Positions 19,014-28,606 of a DNA stretch of 64,000 nt are shown one piece after another. The translations under genes were made by a program, and so were the position numbers. Origin of the DNA: CAVZTA01 sp963778025 (GTDB taxonomy: Bacteria; Chloroflexota; Limnocylindria; Limnocylindrales; CSP1-4); contig CAVZTA010000006.1 of assembly GCA_963778025.1 (NCBI GenBank), forward strand, positions 434,001-498,000, in the 5' to 3' direction. How positions within the stretch are numbered: the stretch's first letter is position 1; every line of letters begins with the position of its first letter. The notes under the pieces were generated by a model. The model was not told the origin of the DNA. It saw only the letters and a program-made list of their open reading frames with translations, and ran no database searches.

Positions 19014-20723
19014 ATGCGAGCTCGTTTCCCCGCGCTCTTCGCAGCCGTCGCGTTGGTCGCGACCGCCTGCGGAGGCGCAACGCCGTCGGCCAGCTCGGCG
19101 CCACCCGCCAGCTCCGCGGCGCCCGCGTCCTCAGCCCCGGCATCGGCATCGGCATCGGCATCGGCATCGCCGAGCGCGGCGGGACGGTCCAGCCTGCTCC
19201 GGGTCGCCCGGATCTCGGACTTCCTGCCGAGCATCCACCCGGTCGAGCTGGGCACCGGCAACCAGGAGCTGATGGCCGACATCCTGTTCAGCACGCTGGT
19301 CGACGTCGACAGCGACGAGGTCACGATCCTGCCCGACCTGGCGCAGACGTGGGACGTCAGCCCCGACGCGAAGAAGTACACGTTCCACCTGAACCCGGCC
19401 GCGGTCTGGAGCGACGGGCAGCCGGTCACCGCGGACGATGTCCTGTGGACGATCGCCTGGGCCAACCAGAACCCGGATGCCTTCAAGCAGCTGGGCGTCG
19501 CCGCGTTCCAGAACGTGGTCGGTGGCGCGGAGGTCAAGGGGACCACGAACACCCCGAGCGGCGTCAAGAAGATCGATGACCACACGGTCGAGATCGACCT
19601 CGCCACTGCCGACTCGACGTTCCTCCGCCGGCTCGCCGGCGCCGTGTACTACATCCAGCCGAAGCACGTCCTCGACGGGCTGACCGCTGCCGAAGCCGAG
19701 ACGTGCGACTTCTGCCTCGGCGTCGCCGGCAAGACCCCGGGTTCCGGGCCGTACGACATCACGACCTCGATCTCGGCGACGGGCGCCGGCTTCACCGCCA
19801 AGAAGGGCTACTGGAAGGGCAAGGACTCGCAGATCGAGCAGATCGACTACCGCATCCAGGAGTCGAACGTCTCGGTCGCGCAGCTCCAGGCGGGTGAGCT
19901 GGACCTCGTCATCCGCGTCCCGCCGGCCGAGGGCCCGGGCCTTGCGAACGTCGCCGGGCTCAAGCAGCTCAACGTGCCGGGCGTCGGCATCTTCGCGATG
20001 AACTTCAACCACAAGAACACGGACGTGCCGTTCCGCCAGGCGATGGCCTACTCGATCGACACGCAGACGATCATCTCGTCCGTGCTCGGCGGCCTGGCCA
20101 CGATCAACTACACGATCCCGCCGGGCTTCAACAGCGTGCCCGGGCTGCTCGACAAGATCAACAAGTACACGTTCGACGCGGCGAAGGCCAAGGAAGCCCT
20201 GGCCAAGTCGAAGTGGGGCGACAAGACCGTCCGGCTCGCCCTCCTCGCCGAGGACCCGAACTTCACGGTCACGGCGCCCGCGCTCCAGCAGAACATCCAG
20301 GACGCCACGGGCCTCAAGGTGGAGCTCACCGCGCTGCCCACCGCGCCGTACACGGACCTCATCCAGAAGACGGACGACTGGGACATCTTCCTGTCGTTCG
20401 GCGGCAGTGAGGGCGTCGGCTGGTACCAGTCGCAGCAGTACTACTCCTGCGATAGCACGGGCGGGAGCCAGCTCAAGCTGAGCGGCGCGGAGTGCGACCT
20501 GTACGACCCGCTGTTCACCAAGGCCGCCGGCGAAGTGGGCGATGCGCAGACCGCGACGCTCACCGATCTGGGCATGAAGCTCAACGAGAACCTGCCCGAG
20601 GACTACCTCTGGCAGCCCAACTACCTGCACGTGTACAGCGATCGGCTCGGCGGTGGGTTCACCATCTACCCGAACGAGCGCGAGTCGTTCCAGAAGATCC
20701 TCGACTGGACCTACGCTCCGTAG
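19014..20723 (+). CDS. ABC importer substrate-binding lipoprotein, family 5
   Basis: Third family 5 binding protein, 569 residues and uninterrupted. The ATG at 19014 follows GGAGGAGG at 5-nt spacing. The signal peptide ends VATAC with Cys19, followed by an Ala/Ser linker of about 45 residues that includes a five-unit GCATCG-type repeat. DLAQTWDVSPDAKKYTFHLNP, DGQPVTADDVLWT and a GSGPYDI motif are diagnostic. It is first in an operon with a DppB-type gene (20798), a DppC-type gene (21775) and probably the small lipoprotein at 22796. Ligand unknown. Confidence 0.93.
   Translation: MRARFPALFAAVALVATACGGATPSASSAPPASSAAPASSAPASASASASASPSAAGRSSLLRVARISDFLPSIHPVELGTGNQELMADILFSTLVDVDSDEVTILPDLAQTWDVSPDAKKYTFHLNPAAVWSDGQPVTADDVLWTIAWANQNPDAFKQLGVAAFQNVVGGAEVKGTTNTPSGVKKIDDHTVEIDLATADSTFLRRLAGAVYYIQPKHVLDGLTAAEAETCDFCLGVAGKTPGSGPYDITTSISATGAGFTAKKGYWKGKDSQIEQIDYRIQESNVSVAQLQAGELDLVIRVPPAEGPGLANVAGLKQLNVPGVGIFAMNFNHKNTDVPFRQAMAYSIDTQTIISSVLGGLATINYTIPPGFNSVPGLLDKINKYTFDAAKAKEALAKSKWGDKTVRLALLAEDPNFTVTAPALQQNIQDATGLKVELTALPTAPYTDLIQKTDDWDIFLSFGGSEGVGWYQSQQYYSCDSTGGSQLKLSGAECDLYDPLFTKAAGEVGDAQTATLTDLGMKLNENLPEDYLWQPNYLHVYSDRLGGGFTIYPNERESFQKILDWTYAP
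19141..19170. repeat. Hexanucleotide tandem repeat in lipoprotein linker
   Basis: Five consecutive CATCGG/CATCGC units encode alternating Ala-Ser residues in the tether of the binding protein. Length changes by whole units would remain in frame. Confidence 0.85.
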
Positions 20724-20797
20724 TCCGATCGCGGGATCGACGCACCGGTGATGCAGGCGCTCATCGACCGCCTCCAGCACGCTGCATAGGAGGCCCG

Positions 20798-21778
20798 GTG
20801 GGCGCCTTCCTCATCCGACGCCTGCTCATCTCGATCCCGGTCCTGCTCGGGATCACGATCATCGGGTTCGTGGCGCTGCGATCCGCACCCGGGGATCCGC
20901 TGCTCGCGACCGCGAACCCGGAGGTCCTCGCGAACCTCGCCTCACATCCCGAGATCCTCGAGCAGGAGCGCCATCGGCTCGGGTTCGACCAGCCGATCTT
21001 CCCCAACCAGTACGCCCGCTGGCTGGGCGGCGTGCTCCAGGGCGATCTCGGCTACTCGCTCTCGTCCCGGCGCTCCATCGCCTACGAGATCGGATCGCGC
21101 CTGCCGCAGACGCTGTTCCTGATGGTCACGGCGCTCACGCTCGCCGTCTTCATCGGCATCCCCATCGGCGTCATCACCGCCGTGAAGCAGTACTCGAAGA
21201 CCGACTACATCCTGAACGCGGGGTCGATCTTCCTCGCGTCCGTGCCGGTGTTCGTCCTGGGGCTCGTCTTCGTGTACGTGTTCGCGGTGAACCTGCGCTG
21301 GTTACCCACCAGCCTCCAGCACAGCCCGGGCCGCACGGACATCTTCGACGCGATCCATCACCTGATCCTGCCGGCGACGGTCCTCGCGATCGTCAACGCC
21401 GCGCCGCTCGCGCGCTACACGCGGGCGAGCATGCTCGACGTGCTCAACTCCGAGTACGTCCAGACCGCCCGGGCGAAAGGCCTCGTGCCGCGGCTGGTGA
21501 TCCTGCGCCACGCGTTCAAGAACGCGCTCATCCCGATCATCACCATCATCGCGTGGCTCGCGCCGGAGGCCGTCGCGGGTGCCGTCATCACCGAGCAGAT
21601 CTTCGCCTGGAACGGCATCGGTCAGCTCGCGGTGCGCGCGGCCGGCGCGCGCGACCCGTCGCTGATGATGGGCATCATCCTCATCACCGGGACCGCGGTG
21701 CTCGTCGCGAACATCATCGCCGACGTCGCGTACGCCTACGTCGACCCGCGCGTCCGCTACGAACAGGCCAAGACATGA
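20798..21778 (+). CDS. ABC importer permease, DppB type
   Basis: Intact 326-residue DppB-type permease. The GTG at 20798 has AGGAGG five nt upstream and opens with GAFLIRRLLISIPVLLGITI. The EAA loop YTRASMLDVLNSEYVQTARAKGL and the following VITEQIFAWNGIGQ are conserved. It is close in sequence to the DppB-type protein at 11422 and overlaps the next gene by 4 nt (ATGA), showing translational coupling. Confidence 0.93.
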   Translation: MGAFLIRRLLISIPVLLGITIIGFVALRSAPGDPLLATANPEVLANLASHPEILEQERHRLGFDQPIFPNQYARWLGGVLQGDLGYSLSSRRSIAYEIGSRLPQTLFLMVTALTLAVFIGIPIGVITAVKQYSKTDYILNAGSIFLASVPVFVLGLVFVYVFAVNLRWLPTSLQHSPGRTDIFDAIHHLILPATVLAIVNAAPLARYTRASMLDVLNSEYVQTARAKGLVPRLVILRHAFKNALIPIITIIAWLAPEAVAGAVITEQIFAWNGIGQLAVRAAGARDPSLMMGIILITGTAVLVANIIADVAYAYVDPRVRYEQAKT

Positions 21779-22767
21779 CCGATCCGAACCAGGTCGTCCT
21801 CGGTGGCTCGACCGTCGGCAGCCCCACCACCACCGCCCCCATGGGCACCGAGGGTGGCTCGGTCATGCCGCTCCCGGTGGACCTCGGCGCGCGGCAGGTC
21901 GTCGTCGAGCACGTCTCGCCCACGAAGGCCGCCCTCCAGCGGTTCCTGCGTCACCGGCTCGCGCTGGTCGGCCTGATCGTGGTGTTGCTCATCGTCCTGA
22001 TGGCCATCTGCGCGCCACTCCTGACGCCGTGGCCGCCCAACCGCATCGACTTCGTCACCGGTGCCCGCCAGCCGCCCAGTCCCCTGCACGTGCTGGGCAC
22101 CGATGTGTCGGGTCGCGACGTCTGGTCCCGCGTCCTGTACGGCGGCCGGACGTCGGTGGCCGTCGGCTTCGGCGCCGTCGGGCTGTACCTGATCATCGGG
22201 ACCGCGCTCGGGCTCATCGCGGGCTTCTACGGCCGCTGGTTCGACCAGGGGATCATGCGCTTCACCGACACGATCCTGGCCATCCCGCCGCTGCTGCTGA
22301 TCATCGTGTTCGTGTCGGTCGTCGGCCCGTCGATCGGCTCGGTCATCATCGTCATCGCGCTGCTGGGCTGGCCCGTGACCGCGCGGCTCGTGCGCGGACA
22401 GTTGCTGGTGCTGCGCGAGTCGGAGTTCATCACCGCCGCGCGCGTCGTCGGCGTCCCCGACCGCGCGATCCTCTTCCGCCACATGGTGCCCAACATCCTG
22501 GGACCGCTGACGGTCGTCGCGACGTTCGGCGTGGCCACGGCGGTGCTGCTCGAATCGAGCCTCTCGTTCCTGGGCCTGGGCGTCCGGCCGCCCGAGGCGA
22601 GCTGGGGCAACCTCATCACCGAGGCGATCAGCCCCGTCGTCCTGAATACACTGCCCTGGCAATGGGTCCCCGCCGCGATCGCGATCACCGCGATGGTGCT
22701 GGCGGTGAACTTCGTCGGTGACGGGCTGCGCGATGCGATCGACCCGAAGACGGTGAAGAAGCGCTGA
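21775..22767 (+). CDS. ABC importer permease, DppC type
   Basis: Intact 330-residue DppC-type permease with an unusually long (about 50-residue) Ser/Thr/Gly-rich cytoplasmic N-terminus before RFLRHRLALVGL. VLGTDVSGRDVWSR, AARVVGVPDRAILFRHMVPN and LSFLGLGVRPPEASWGN are present. The ATG overlaps the stop of the DppB-type gene (ATGA). With the binding protein at 19014 it completes the membrane part of the third importer. Confidence 0.93.
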   Translation: MTDPNQVVLGGSTVGSPTTTAPMGTEGGSVMPLPVDLGARQVVVEHVSPTKAALQRFLRHRLALVGLIVVLLIVLMAICAPLLTPWPPNRIDFVTGARQPPSPLHVLGTDVSGRDVWSRVLYGGRTSVAVGFGAVGLYLIIGTALGLIAGFYGRWFDQGIMRFTDTILAIPPLLLIIVFVSVVGPSIGSVIIVIALLGWPVTARLVRGQLLVLRESEFITAARVVGVPDRAILFRHMVPNILGPLTVVATFGVATAVLLESSLSFLGLGVRPPEASWGNLITEAISPVVLNTLPWQWVPAAIAITAMVLAVNFVGDGLRDAIDPKTVKKR

Positions 22768-22795
22768 GGGCCCGGCGCACAGAGGAGGCGCGAGG

Positions 22796-23231
22796 GTGGC
22801 CAGGGTGGAGAGGGTGACGGGGCTGGGAACCGGCCTGCTGCTGACCGTCCTCATCGGGGCATGCACGCCCGTCCCGGAGGACTTCGGACGCTCGCCCGCT
22901 GCGAGCGCTTCAGGCGGCAGTGGCGGATCGCCGGCCGTCGCAGCGTCGCCCGGCGTGACCGTCGAGGGCGGCACGGTCACGATCGTCGGTGTCGGTGGGA
23001 CGAAGTCCGACGCGTTCGACCTGCCGGCCGGTCACGCGACGATGACCATCGAGGCCTGCACCTCGAACCATGTGATGCCGTTCATCACGCTCGTCACCGA
23101 GGCCGGCCAGAGCGCTGGCCTGATCGTCGACCCGCGAGAAGGAGCTCAACGGCCTCGCCGGGGGCAAGTACTACGTGCAGGCGCAGACGAACCCGGACTG
23201 CGTCTGGACGGTGACGATCACGCCCGGCTGA
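22796..23231 (+). CDS. Small secreted lipoprotein of unknown function (one frameshift)
   Basis: A GTG start with GAGGAGG upstream gives a signal peptide ending LIGAC (lipid Cys23) and a Gly/Ser/Ala-rich linker, then an approximately 85-residue domain with conserved-looking CTSNHVMPF and, after a one-base shift near 23136, KELNGLAGGKYYVQAQTNPDCVWTVTITPG. Two cysteines in the domain could form a disulfide, and the Trp-Thr-Val end suggests a small beta-sandwich. It lies 28 nt after the third importer's last permease, so it is probably co-transcribed and may assist ligand capture. No family recognised. Confidence 0.72.
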
Positions 23232-23279
23232 TCCGCCGAGCCCTGCCGCTCAGCCGCGTCCAGGGACGGCAGCTGCGCC

Positions 23280-24470
23280 TCACGCGGCGGGCGCGGGTTC
23301 CCCGGTCGCCGCCGGCAGCGTGACGTCGACCGGCGTATCCAGCTTCTCGGGCACCACGACCGCGGGGCGGTGCCGCGTCAGCTCCTCCACGAAGTGGCAG
23401 GCGACGGACTGCTCGGGATGCGTGAGCGGCGAGACCGCGAGCGAGCGGCTCGGTGGTCACGCAGATCTCCGGGTTGCCCAGCCGCTCGCGAAGCCAGCAG
23501 CGCGTATGGAAGCGGCAGCCGGACGGCGGATCGGACGGGCTGGGGATGTCGCCCGTCAGGATGATCCGGCGGCGGGACCGCTCCGCAGCGGCGTCCGGGA
23601 CCGGCACGGCCGACAGGAGCGCCACGGTGTACGGGTGGCGTGGGTCGCTGTACAGCACGTCCGACGGCGCGATCTCGACGATCTTGCCCAGGTACAGCAC
23701 CGCCACCCGATCGGCGATGTGGCGGACGACCGCGAGGTCGTGGGCGATGAACAGGTACGTCAGGCCCGAGCTCGCCCTGGAGGCGCTCCAGGAGGTTGAT
23801 GACCTGGGCCTGGATCGACACGTCGAGGGCGCTGATCGGCTCGTCGCAGACGATCAGCTCGGGCTCCACCGCGAGCGCCCGGGCGATGCCGATGCGCTGC
23901 CGCTGGCCGCCGCTGAACTCGTGCGGATAGCGCTCCACGAACGCGGGGTCGAGGCCGACCAGCTCCAGGAGCTCCGCCACGCGCTTGGTCGCGCCCGGCG
24001 CCGCTCGCGAGGCCGTGGACCCGGAGCGGCTCGGCCAGGATGTCGCCGACGGTCTGCCGCGGGTCGAGGCTGGAATACGGGTCCTGGAAGACCATCTGGA
24101 ACTTCCGGCGCCGCTTGCGGAGCGCCTCCCCGTGGAGCGACAGGAGGTCGACGCCGTCCATGCGGACGGAGCCCTCCAGCGGGGACGTGATGCGCACGAT
24201 GGTGCGCCCGATGGTCGTCTTGCCCGAGCCGGACTCGCCGACGAGGCCCAGGGTCTCGCCGCGCCGGATGGTGAAGCTCACGCCGTCCACGGCCTGGACC
24301 CAGCCGGTCCGCCGGCGAAGGATGCCGCCGGTGATCGGGAACCAGACGCGCAGGTCCTGCACCTCGAGGAGGACGTCCCCCGACGCGCCGTTCGTGGCGT
24401 CGGTGGCGGCGGACGCGACCGCGGTCGTCCCGGCATCCGGGGCGACGGGCGTCGTGGAGCCGTCGGTCAT
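23280..24470 (-). CDS. ABC importer ATPase, DppF type (three frameshifts)
   Basis: Peptide-type ABC ATPase. Walker A is GESGSGKTT, the Q-loop is MVFQDPYSSLDPRQTVGD, the signature is FSGGQRQRIGIARAL, Walker B is LIVCDEPISALD and the switch His is in FIAHDLAVV. The OppF/DppF C-terminal extension is present, with PPSGCRFHTRCW and VACHFVEE cysteines that bind an Fe-S cluster in relatives. Frames change near 24003, 23770 and 23444; one base too many at each restores about 395 residues. Its ATG overlaps the stop of the DppD-type gene by 4 nt. These two are the only importer ATPases in the window. Confidence 0.9.
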
Positions 24471-25745
24471 CGGGGCTGTTCCTCGGTGGGCGGCGCCTCG
24501 GCAGCGTCGACGGCGCCGGGGGACGCGAGGGTCTCGGGCGATACGCCGTCCGGACCGAACACCACGAGCTCCTCGCCGATCGAGGGCTCCGCGACCTGCT
24601 CGATGGCCGCGCGGACCGCACCCGGCGGCGGCGCCGCGATGAAGCCATCGCGGACCGGATGCCCGGCGACGGCCTCCTCGGGGGTGGGCTGGTTGTGGCA
24701 GGCGACGTAGTGGCCGCCCAGGGGGCCGGGGATCGCGCGGCTGTTGCGCGCGAGCTCGAGCGGTGGGTTGGTGAGCCAGCTGTCCTCGAGCCGCCAGGCG
24801 CAGCGTGGCGCGAACGGGCAGCCGATGAGATCCGCGGCCAGGTCGGGCGGCGAGCCCTCGATGGGCGTCAGTGCGCGCTGACGCGGCCGGTCGAGTCGGG
24901 GCAGCGACCGCAGCAGGCCGATCGTGTACGGATGCGACGGCCCCATGAGGAGCTCGTCGGTCGGGCCGTGCTCCACCAGCCGGCCCGCGTACATCACCGC
25001 CAGGCGATCGGCGAACCCGGCGACCACGCCCAGATCGTGGGTGATGATCAGGACGGCCATCCCGAGCTCTTCCCGCAGCCGCGTGAGCAGCGCCAGGATC
25101 TGCGCCTGGATGGTGACGTCGAGGGCCGTCGTCGGCTCGTCGGCGATGAGGAGGCTGGGCTCGCAGCTGAGCGCCATCGCGATCATCGCGCGCTGCCGCA
25201 TGCCGCCGCTGAACTGGTGCGGGATAGTCGTTGACGCGTCCCCGGGCGTTGGGGATGCCGACCAGCTCCAGCAGCTCCACGGCGCGCTTCTGCGAGGCGC
25301 GCTTGTCCATGCCCTTGTGGGTCTGGAGCGCCTCGGTGATCTGGCGCCCGATGCTGAGCACGGGGTTCATGCTCGAGAGCGGGTCCTGGAAGATCATCGC
25401 GATCTTCGAGCCGCGGATCTTGCGCAGCTTGTCCTCGGGCATGCCGATCAGCTCGCGCCCCTCGAACATCGCGCTGCCGCCGGTCTTGCTCACGCGCTTG
25501 GGCAGCAGGCCCAGCAGCGACAGCGCCGACACGCTCTTGCCGGAGCCCGACTCGCCCACCAGGCCCAGCGTCTCGCCCGGCCGGATCTGGTACGACAGCC
25601 CGCGGACCGCCCGGACGGTGCGGTTGCGGCCGGAGAACTCGACCAGGAGGTTGTCGACCGCAAGCAGCGGTGCGGCCCCGCCGAGCGCGGCCTGGCCGGG
25701 CGTGGGGGAGGTGTCGTCTCGGCCCCCGGGCGCAAGATCGATCAT
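24467..25745 (-). CDS. ABC importer ATPase, DppD type (one frameshift)
   Basis: Partner ATPase with Walker A GESGSGKSVSAL, Q-loop MIFQDPLSSMNPVLSIG, signature FSGGMRQRAMIAMAL, Walker B LLIADEPTTALD and the DppD-type cluster GCPFAPRC with VACHNQP. The shift lies near 25226, immediately before the signature motif; deleting one base gives 425 residues. A long Pro/Glu/Ala-rich C-terminal tail extends beyond the usual end. I chose the ATG at 25745 because GAGGG lies upstream and MIDLAPGG begins the unconserved leader. A GntR-type operator sits at 25829-25838, about 85 bp upstream, so both ATPases are probably under that regulator. Confidence 0.9.
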
Positions 25746-25828
25746 CGCCAGGTGACCCTCGCACTCGACACGTCCAGCCCCCTCGGACGGCACATCATGG
25801 TCGCTCCGCGCTCGCGGACGCTCGGCCG

Positions 25829-25838
25829 TGTCGACAAT
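25829..25838. promoter_or_regulatory. GntR-type operator upstream of the ABC ATPase operon
   Basis: TGTCGACAAT, read on the other strand as TACATTGTCGACA, matches the core of the window's repeated ATTGTCGACAAT element with one degenerate outer half. It lies between the ATPase start at 25745 and the end of the upstream D-aminoacylase gene. Confidence 0.6.
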
Positions 25839-25887
25839 GTACCGAACATCGGCCGGTCGGGGCTCGCGAGGCGCGCCGCCCGGTGGG

Positions 25888-27450
25888 TCATCGGTCGCCC
25901 CGGCGCACCACGCGCCCGGGCAACTCGCCGGTCGGCTGACCGCCGGCGATGACGACGCGCCCGTTGACGAGCACCGCGTCGACCCCGGTGGGTCGCTCGC
26001 GCGGCTGCTCCCAGGTGGCGTGGTCGCTGATGGTCGCGGGGTCGAACACGACGAGGTCCGCGGCCAGCCCCTCGGCGACCCGTCCGCGGTCCCGGATCCC
26101 GTAGCGATCGGCCACGCCGCCGGTCATGCGCCGGATCGCATCCTCGAGCGACAGCACGCCGCGCTCGCGGACCCACACTCGCAGGAAGCGCGTGAACGTG
26201 CCGTAGCCACGCGGATGGGGCAGCACGCCGTGATAGATGCCATCGCTCGCGACGGTGTACCCGGGTTGGGTGATCGTGCGGCGGGCGAGCGCCTCGAACT
26301 GCTCGTCGCTCATCCCGCGCTTGAACACCAGGAGGACGTCGGGCGCCTCTTCCTCGAGCAGGTCGATGGCCGTTTCGCCGAGCGGGCGACCGCGCTGCTC
26401 GGCGATCTCCCGGATCGACCGGCCGATGTGCTCGCCGGACGTCGTGTCGGAGAAGTACTCGCGGGCGCCGCTGGCATAGGCCGCGACGAGGTATTCCTCC
26501 GCGAGCCTCGCGAACCGGGCGCGCGTCGCGGGGTCGCGGAGGCGCGCCATGACGCCGTCGATGCCGCCGACCTGGTCCTCCGGCGGCATGTTCACGAGCA
26601 GCGTGCTGGAGCCCGCCGGGTAGACGTACCAGTCGAAGGCGAAGTCGACGTCCCGGCGGGCGTCGGCGTGGACCGGCTCGGTCTCGTCGTCGATGGACTC
26701 GTGCGACACGTTGATGGGGATGCCCGCCTGCCGCCCGATCTCGGCGGCCTCGCGGAGGGCATCCGGACGTCCGAGGCCCTGATAGCGCATATGCGAGGCG
26801 TAGACGCCGCCATGCTGCGCGACGACCTTCGCGAGCTCGATCAGCTCGCGGGTCGTGGAGTGCGCCGCCGGCGGGTAGTCGAGACCGGTGTTGATGCCCA
26901 CGGCGCCTGCGTCGAGCCACTGCCGGAGGACGCCGCGCATCCGCTCGAGCTCGGCCGCATCGGGTTCCTTGGGGTCCCAGCCCAGGACCGCGAAGCGGAT
27001 CGCCTGGTGCGGCGCCATCGGGACGACGTTCACGGGCACGGAGCCCTCGAACCCCGCGAGGTACTCCTCGACGGTGTGCCACGCCGGCCGGAAGCCCGGG
27101 TTCCCCTCGGCGAACGACGTGCCGCGCCAGAGCTGCTGCGCGTCGACCGGCGGGAGCGGCGCCCAGCCGAAGCCGTCGGGGCTGGTGAGGTGCGTCGTCA
27201 CGCCCTGGTACGAGGACCCGAGCTGGTCCTTGTTGCCGCGGAGGGCCGTCTCGGAGTGGATGTGGGCATCGATGAAGCCGGGCGAGACGACGCGGCCGGT
27301 GGCGTCGATGCGGGTCGCCGCGGCCGCGCCCTCGGCGAGGTCGCCGATGGCGACGATCCGGTCGCCCTTGACCCCGACGTCGGCGCGAACCGCGGGCGCG
27401 CCGGTGCCGTCGACGACGCTGCCGCCGTGGATCAGCAGGTCCAGGTCCAC
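25888..27450 (-). CDS. N-acyl-D-amino-acid deacylase-like amidohydrolase
   Basis: An intact 520-residue amidohydrolase of the D-aminoacylase type. It has an N-terminal beta-sandwich (LLIHGGSVVDGTGAP), the metal motif DAHIHSET, later His ligands in ASHMRY and NVSHES, and VASDGIYHG with the catalytic Asp. The cysteine metal ligand of classical D-aminoacylases (GNCG motif) is replaced here by TTHLTSPDGFG, so metal content or substrate may differ from the paralogue at 35806. The GTG start is 2 nt after the stop of the DSD1-type gene. It should release D-amino acids or related amines from N-acyl precursors. Confidence 0.85.
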   Translation of the reverse strand: MDLDLLIHGGSVVDGTGAPAVRADVGVKGDRIVAIGDLAEGAAAATRIDATGRVVSPGFIDAHIHSETALRGNKDQLGSSYQGVTTHLTSPDGFGWAPLPPVDAQQLWRGTSFAEGNPGFRPAWHTVEEYLAGFEGSVPVNVVPMAPHQAIRFAVLGWDPKEPDAAELERMRGVLRQWLDAGAVGINTGLDYPPAAHSTTRELIELAKVVAQHGGVYASHMRYQGLGRPDALREAAEIGRQAGIPINVSHESIDDETEPVHADARRDVDFAFDWYVYPAGSSTLLVNMPPEDQVGGIDGVMARLRDPATRARFARLAEEYLVAAYASGAREYFSDTTSGEHIGRSIREIAEQRGRPLGETAIDLLEEEAPDVLLVFKRGMSDEQFEALARRTITQPGYTVASDGIYHGVLPHPRGYGTFTRFLRVWVRERGVLSLEDAIRRMTGGVADRYGIRDRGRVAEGLAADLVVFDPATISDHATWEQPRERPTGVDAVLVNGRVVIAGGQPTGELPGRVVRRGDR

Positions 27451-27452
27451 GG

Positions 27453-28606
27453 CTACTGCAGCCGCCCGCGGCCCAGCAGCCGGATGATCCGCTCCACGCG
27501 GCCATCCCGCGTGCCGATCATCTCGTCGTGGCGGAACGTCGTGGTGTCGTGGTAGTCGGGCAGGAGCCGGAGCTGATCGCCCACGCGGATCGGCTTGTCC
27601 GGCCGGGCGCCGCGCCACGAGCCGTGCTCGGCCGACAGGTAGTTGAGCTCCAGCTCGTCGTGGCCCAGGACGAGGGACGGCATCTCGTCGCGCGTCGACA
27701 GGGTCTTGAACCCGGAGTCGGTGATCACCCGCTCGGGCGTCGGCCGGCTGGTCACCGTCGTCAGGAGGGTCAGCGCGTACTCGAAGCCCTGCTCGACCAT
27801 GTGGCACTCGACGCCGTAGAAGCGGTCCATGAAGCAGGCGCCGCCCGCCTGGAGCTCGGTCAGGCCGGGGATCGATGACGCCTCGACGTGGTTCCCCGAT
27901 CCGGCGCCGCTCACGATCGGGACGGGGATCCGTCGGCCTCGATGAGCGCCTTCGTCTCGCGGAGTCCGGCGATGGACGCCTCCGTCGCGCGGGCGCGCTC
28001 CTCGGGCGGCCACAGCGTGAGCACGTGCCCCTCGTACCCCATGATGCCGGCCAGGCGGGTGCCCGGCGCGCGGTCGATGCGGCGCGCCAGCTCGAGGCCG
28101 TCCGGTCCGGGTCGCACGCCGGTGCGGTCCATGCCGATGTTCAGGTCGACGAGCATCGGGATCTCGACGCCGGCGGCCTCGCCGACGGCCGAGGCGAGGT
28201 CGACGGCCGTCGGATCGTCGGCGCAGCAGATGACCTCGGCACGATCGAGGAGGCGAACGAGCCGCTGCAGCTTCTGGGTCGTGACGAGCTCGTTGGCGAC
28301 CAGCACGCTCGTGATGCCGTGCTCGACCATCACCTCGGCTTCGGAGACCTTCCCGCACGTCACGCCGATGGCGCCGACGGACCGCTGGTAGCCGGCGATC
28401 CACGGCGACTTGTGGCCCTTGGAGTGCGGTCGCCACGACTTGCCGCCGGCGGCGATCGCCGTGATCAGCCGGTCGACGTTGCGCTCGAATCGGTCGAGAT
28501 CGAGGAGCAGGGCCGGCGTGTCGACGTCGGCGATGGGACGGCCGATGCGTGGGTCGTCTGTCGCGCTGTCGATCGTCGCGGGGGTCGTCGTCGCGCGGAT
28601 CGTCAT
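27453..28606 (-). CDS. DSD1/D-threonine aldolase-like PLP enzyme (one frameshift)
   Basis: Fold-type III PLP enzyme of the alanine racemase N-domain family. It opens IADVDTPALLLDLDRFERNVDRL; the PLP lysine is in WRPHSKGHKSPWIAG; the C-terminal domain carries DYHDTTTFRHDEM, matching the His/Asp metal site of D-threonine aldolase and D-serine dehydratase (DSD1). Near 27937 one G is missing before IPVPIVSGAGSG; restoring it gives 384 residues. It overlaps the FMN dehydrogenase by 4 nt upstream and abuts the deacylase downstream, indicating D-amino-acid breakdown: deacylation followed by retro-aldol cleavage or deamination. Confidence 0.84.

Noticed and set aside
3661..19170. Short tandem repeats as possible CRISPR-like arrays
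   Set aside because: Units are in-frame, few in number, lack spacers and encode lipoprotein linkers; no cas genes are present.
16262..19579. An uninterrupted 1105-codon plus-strand frame
   Set aside because: It runs antisense or out of frame to the amidohydrolase, MR/MLE and binding-protein genes and is rich in Arg/Gly/Pro; long empty frames are expected at this G+C content.
22796..23231. Cupredoxin-like identity for the small lipoprotein
   Set aside because: No His-Cys-His-Met copper set could be placed; only two cysteines and a His-Val-Met are present.
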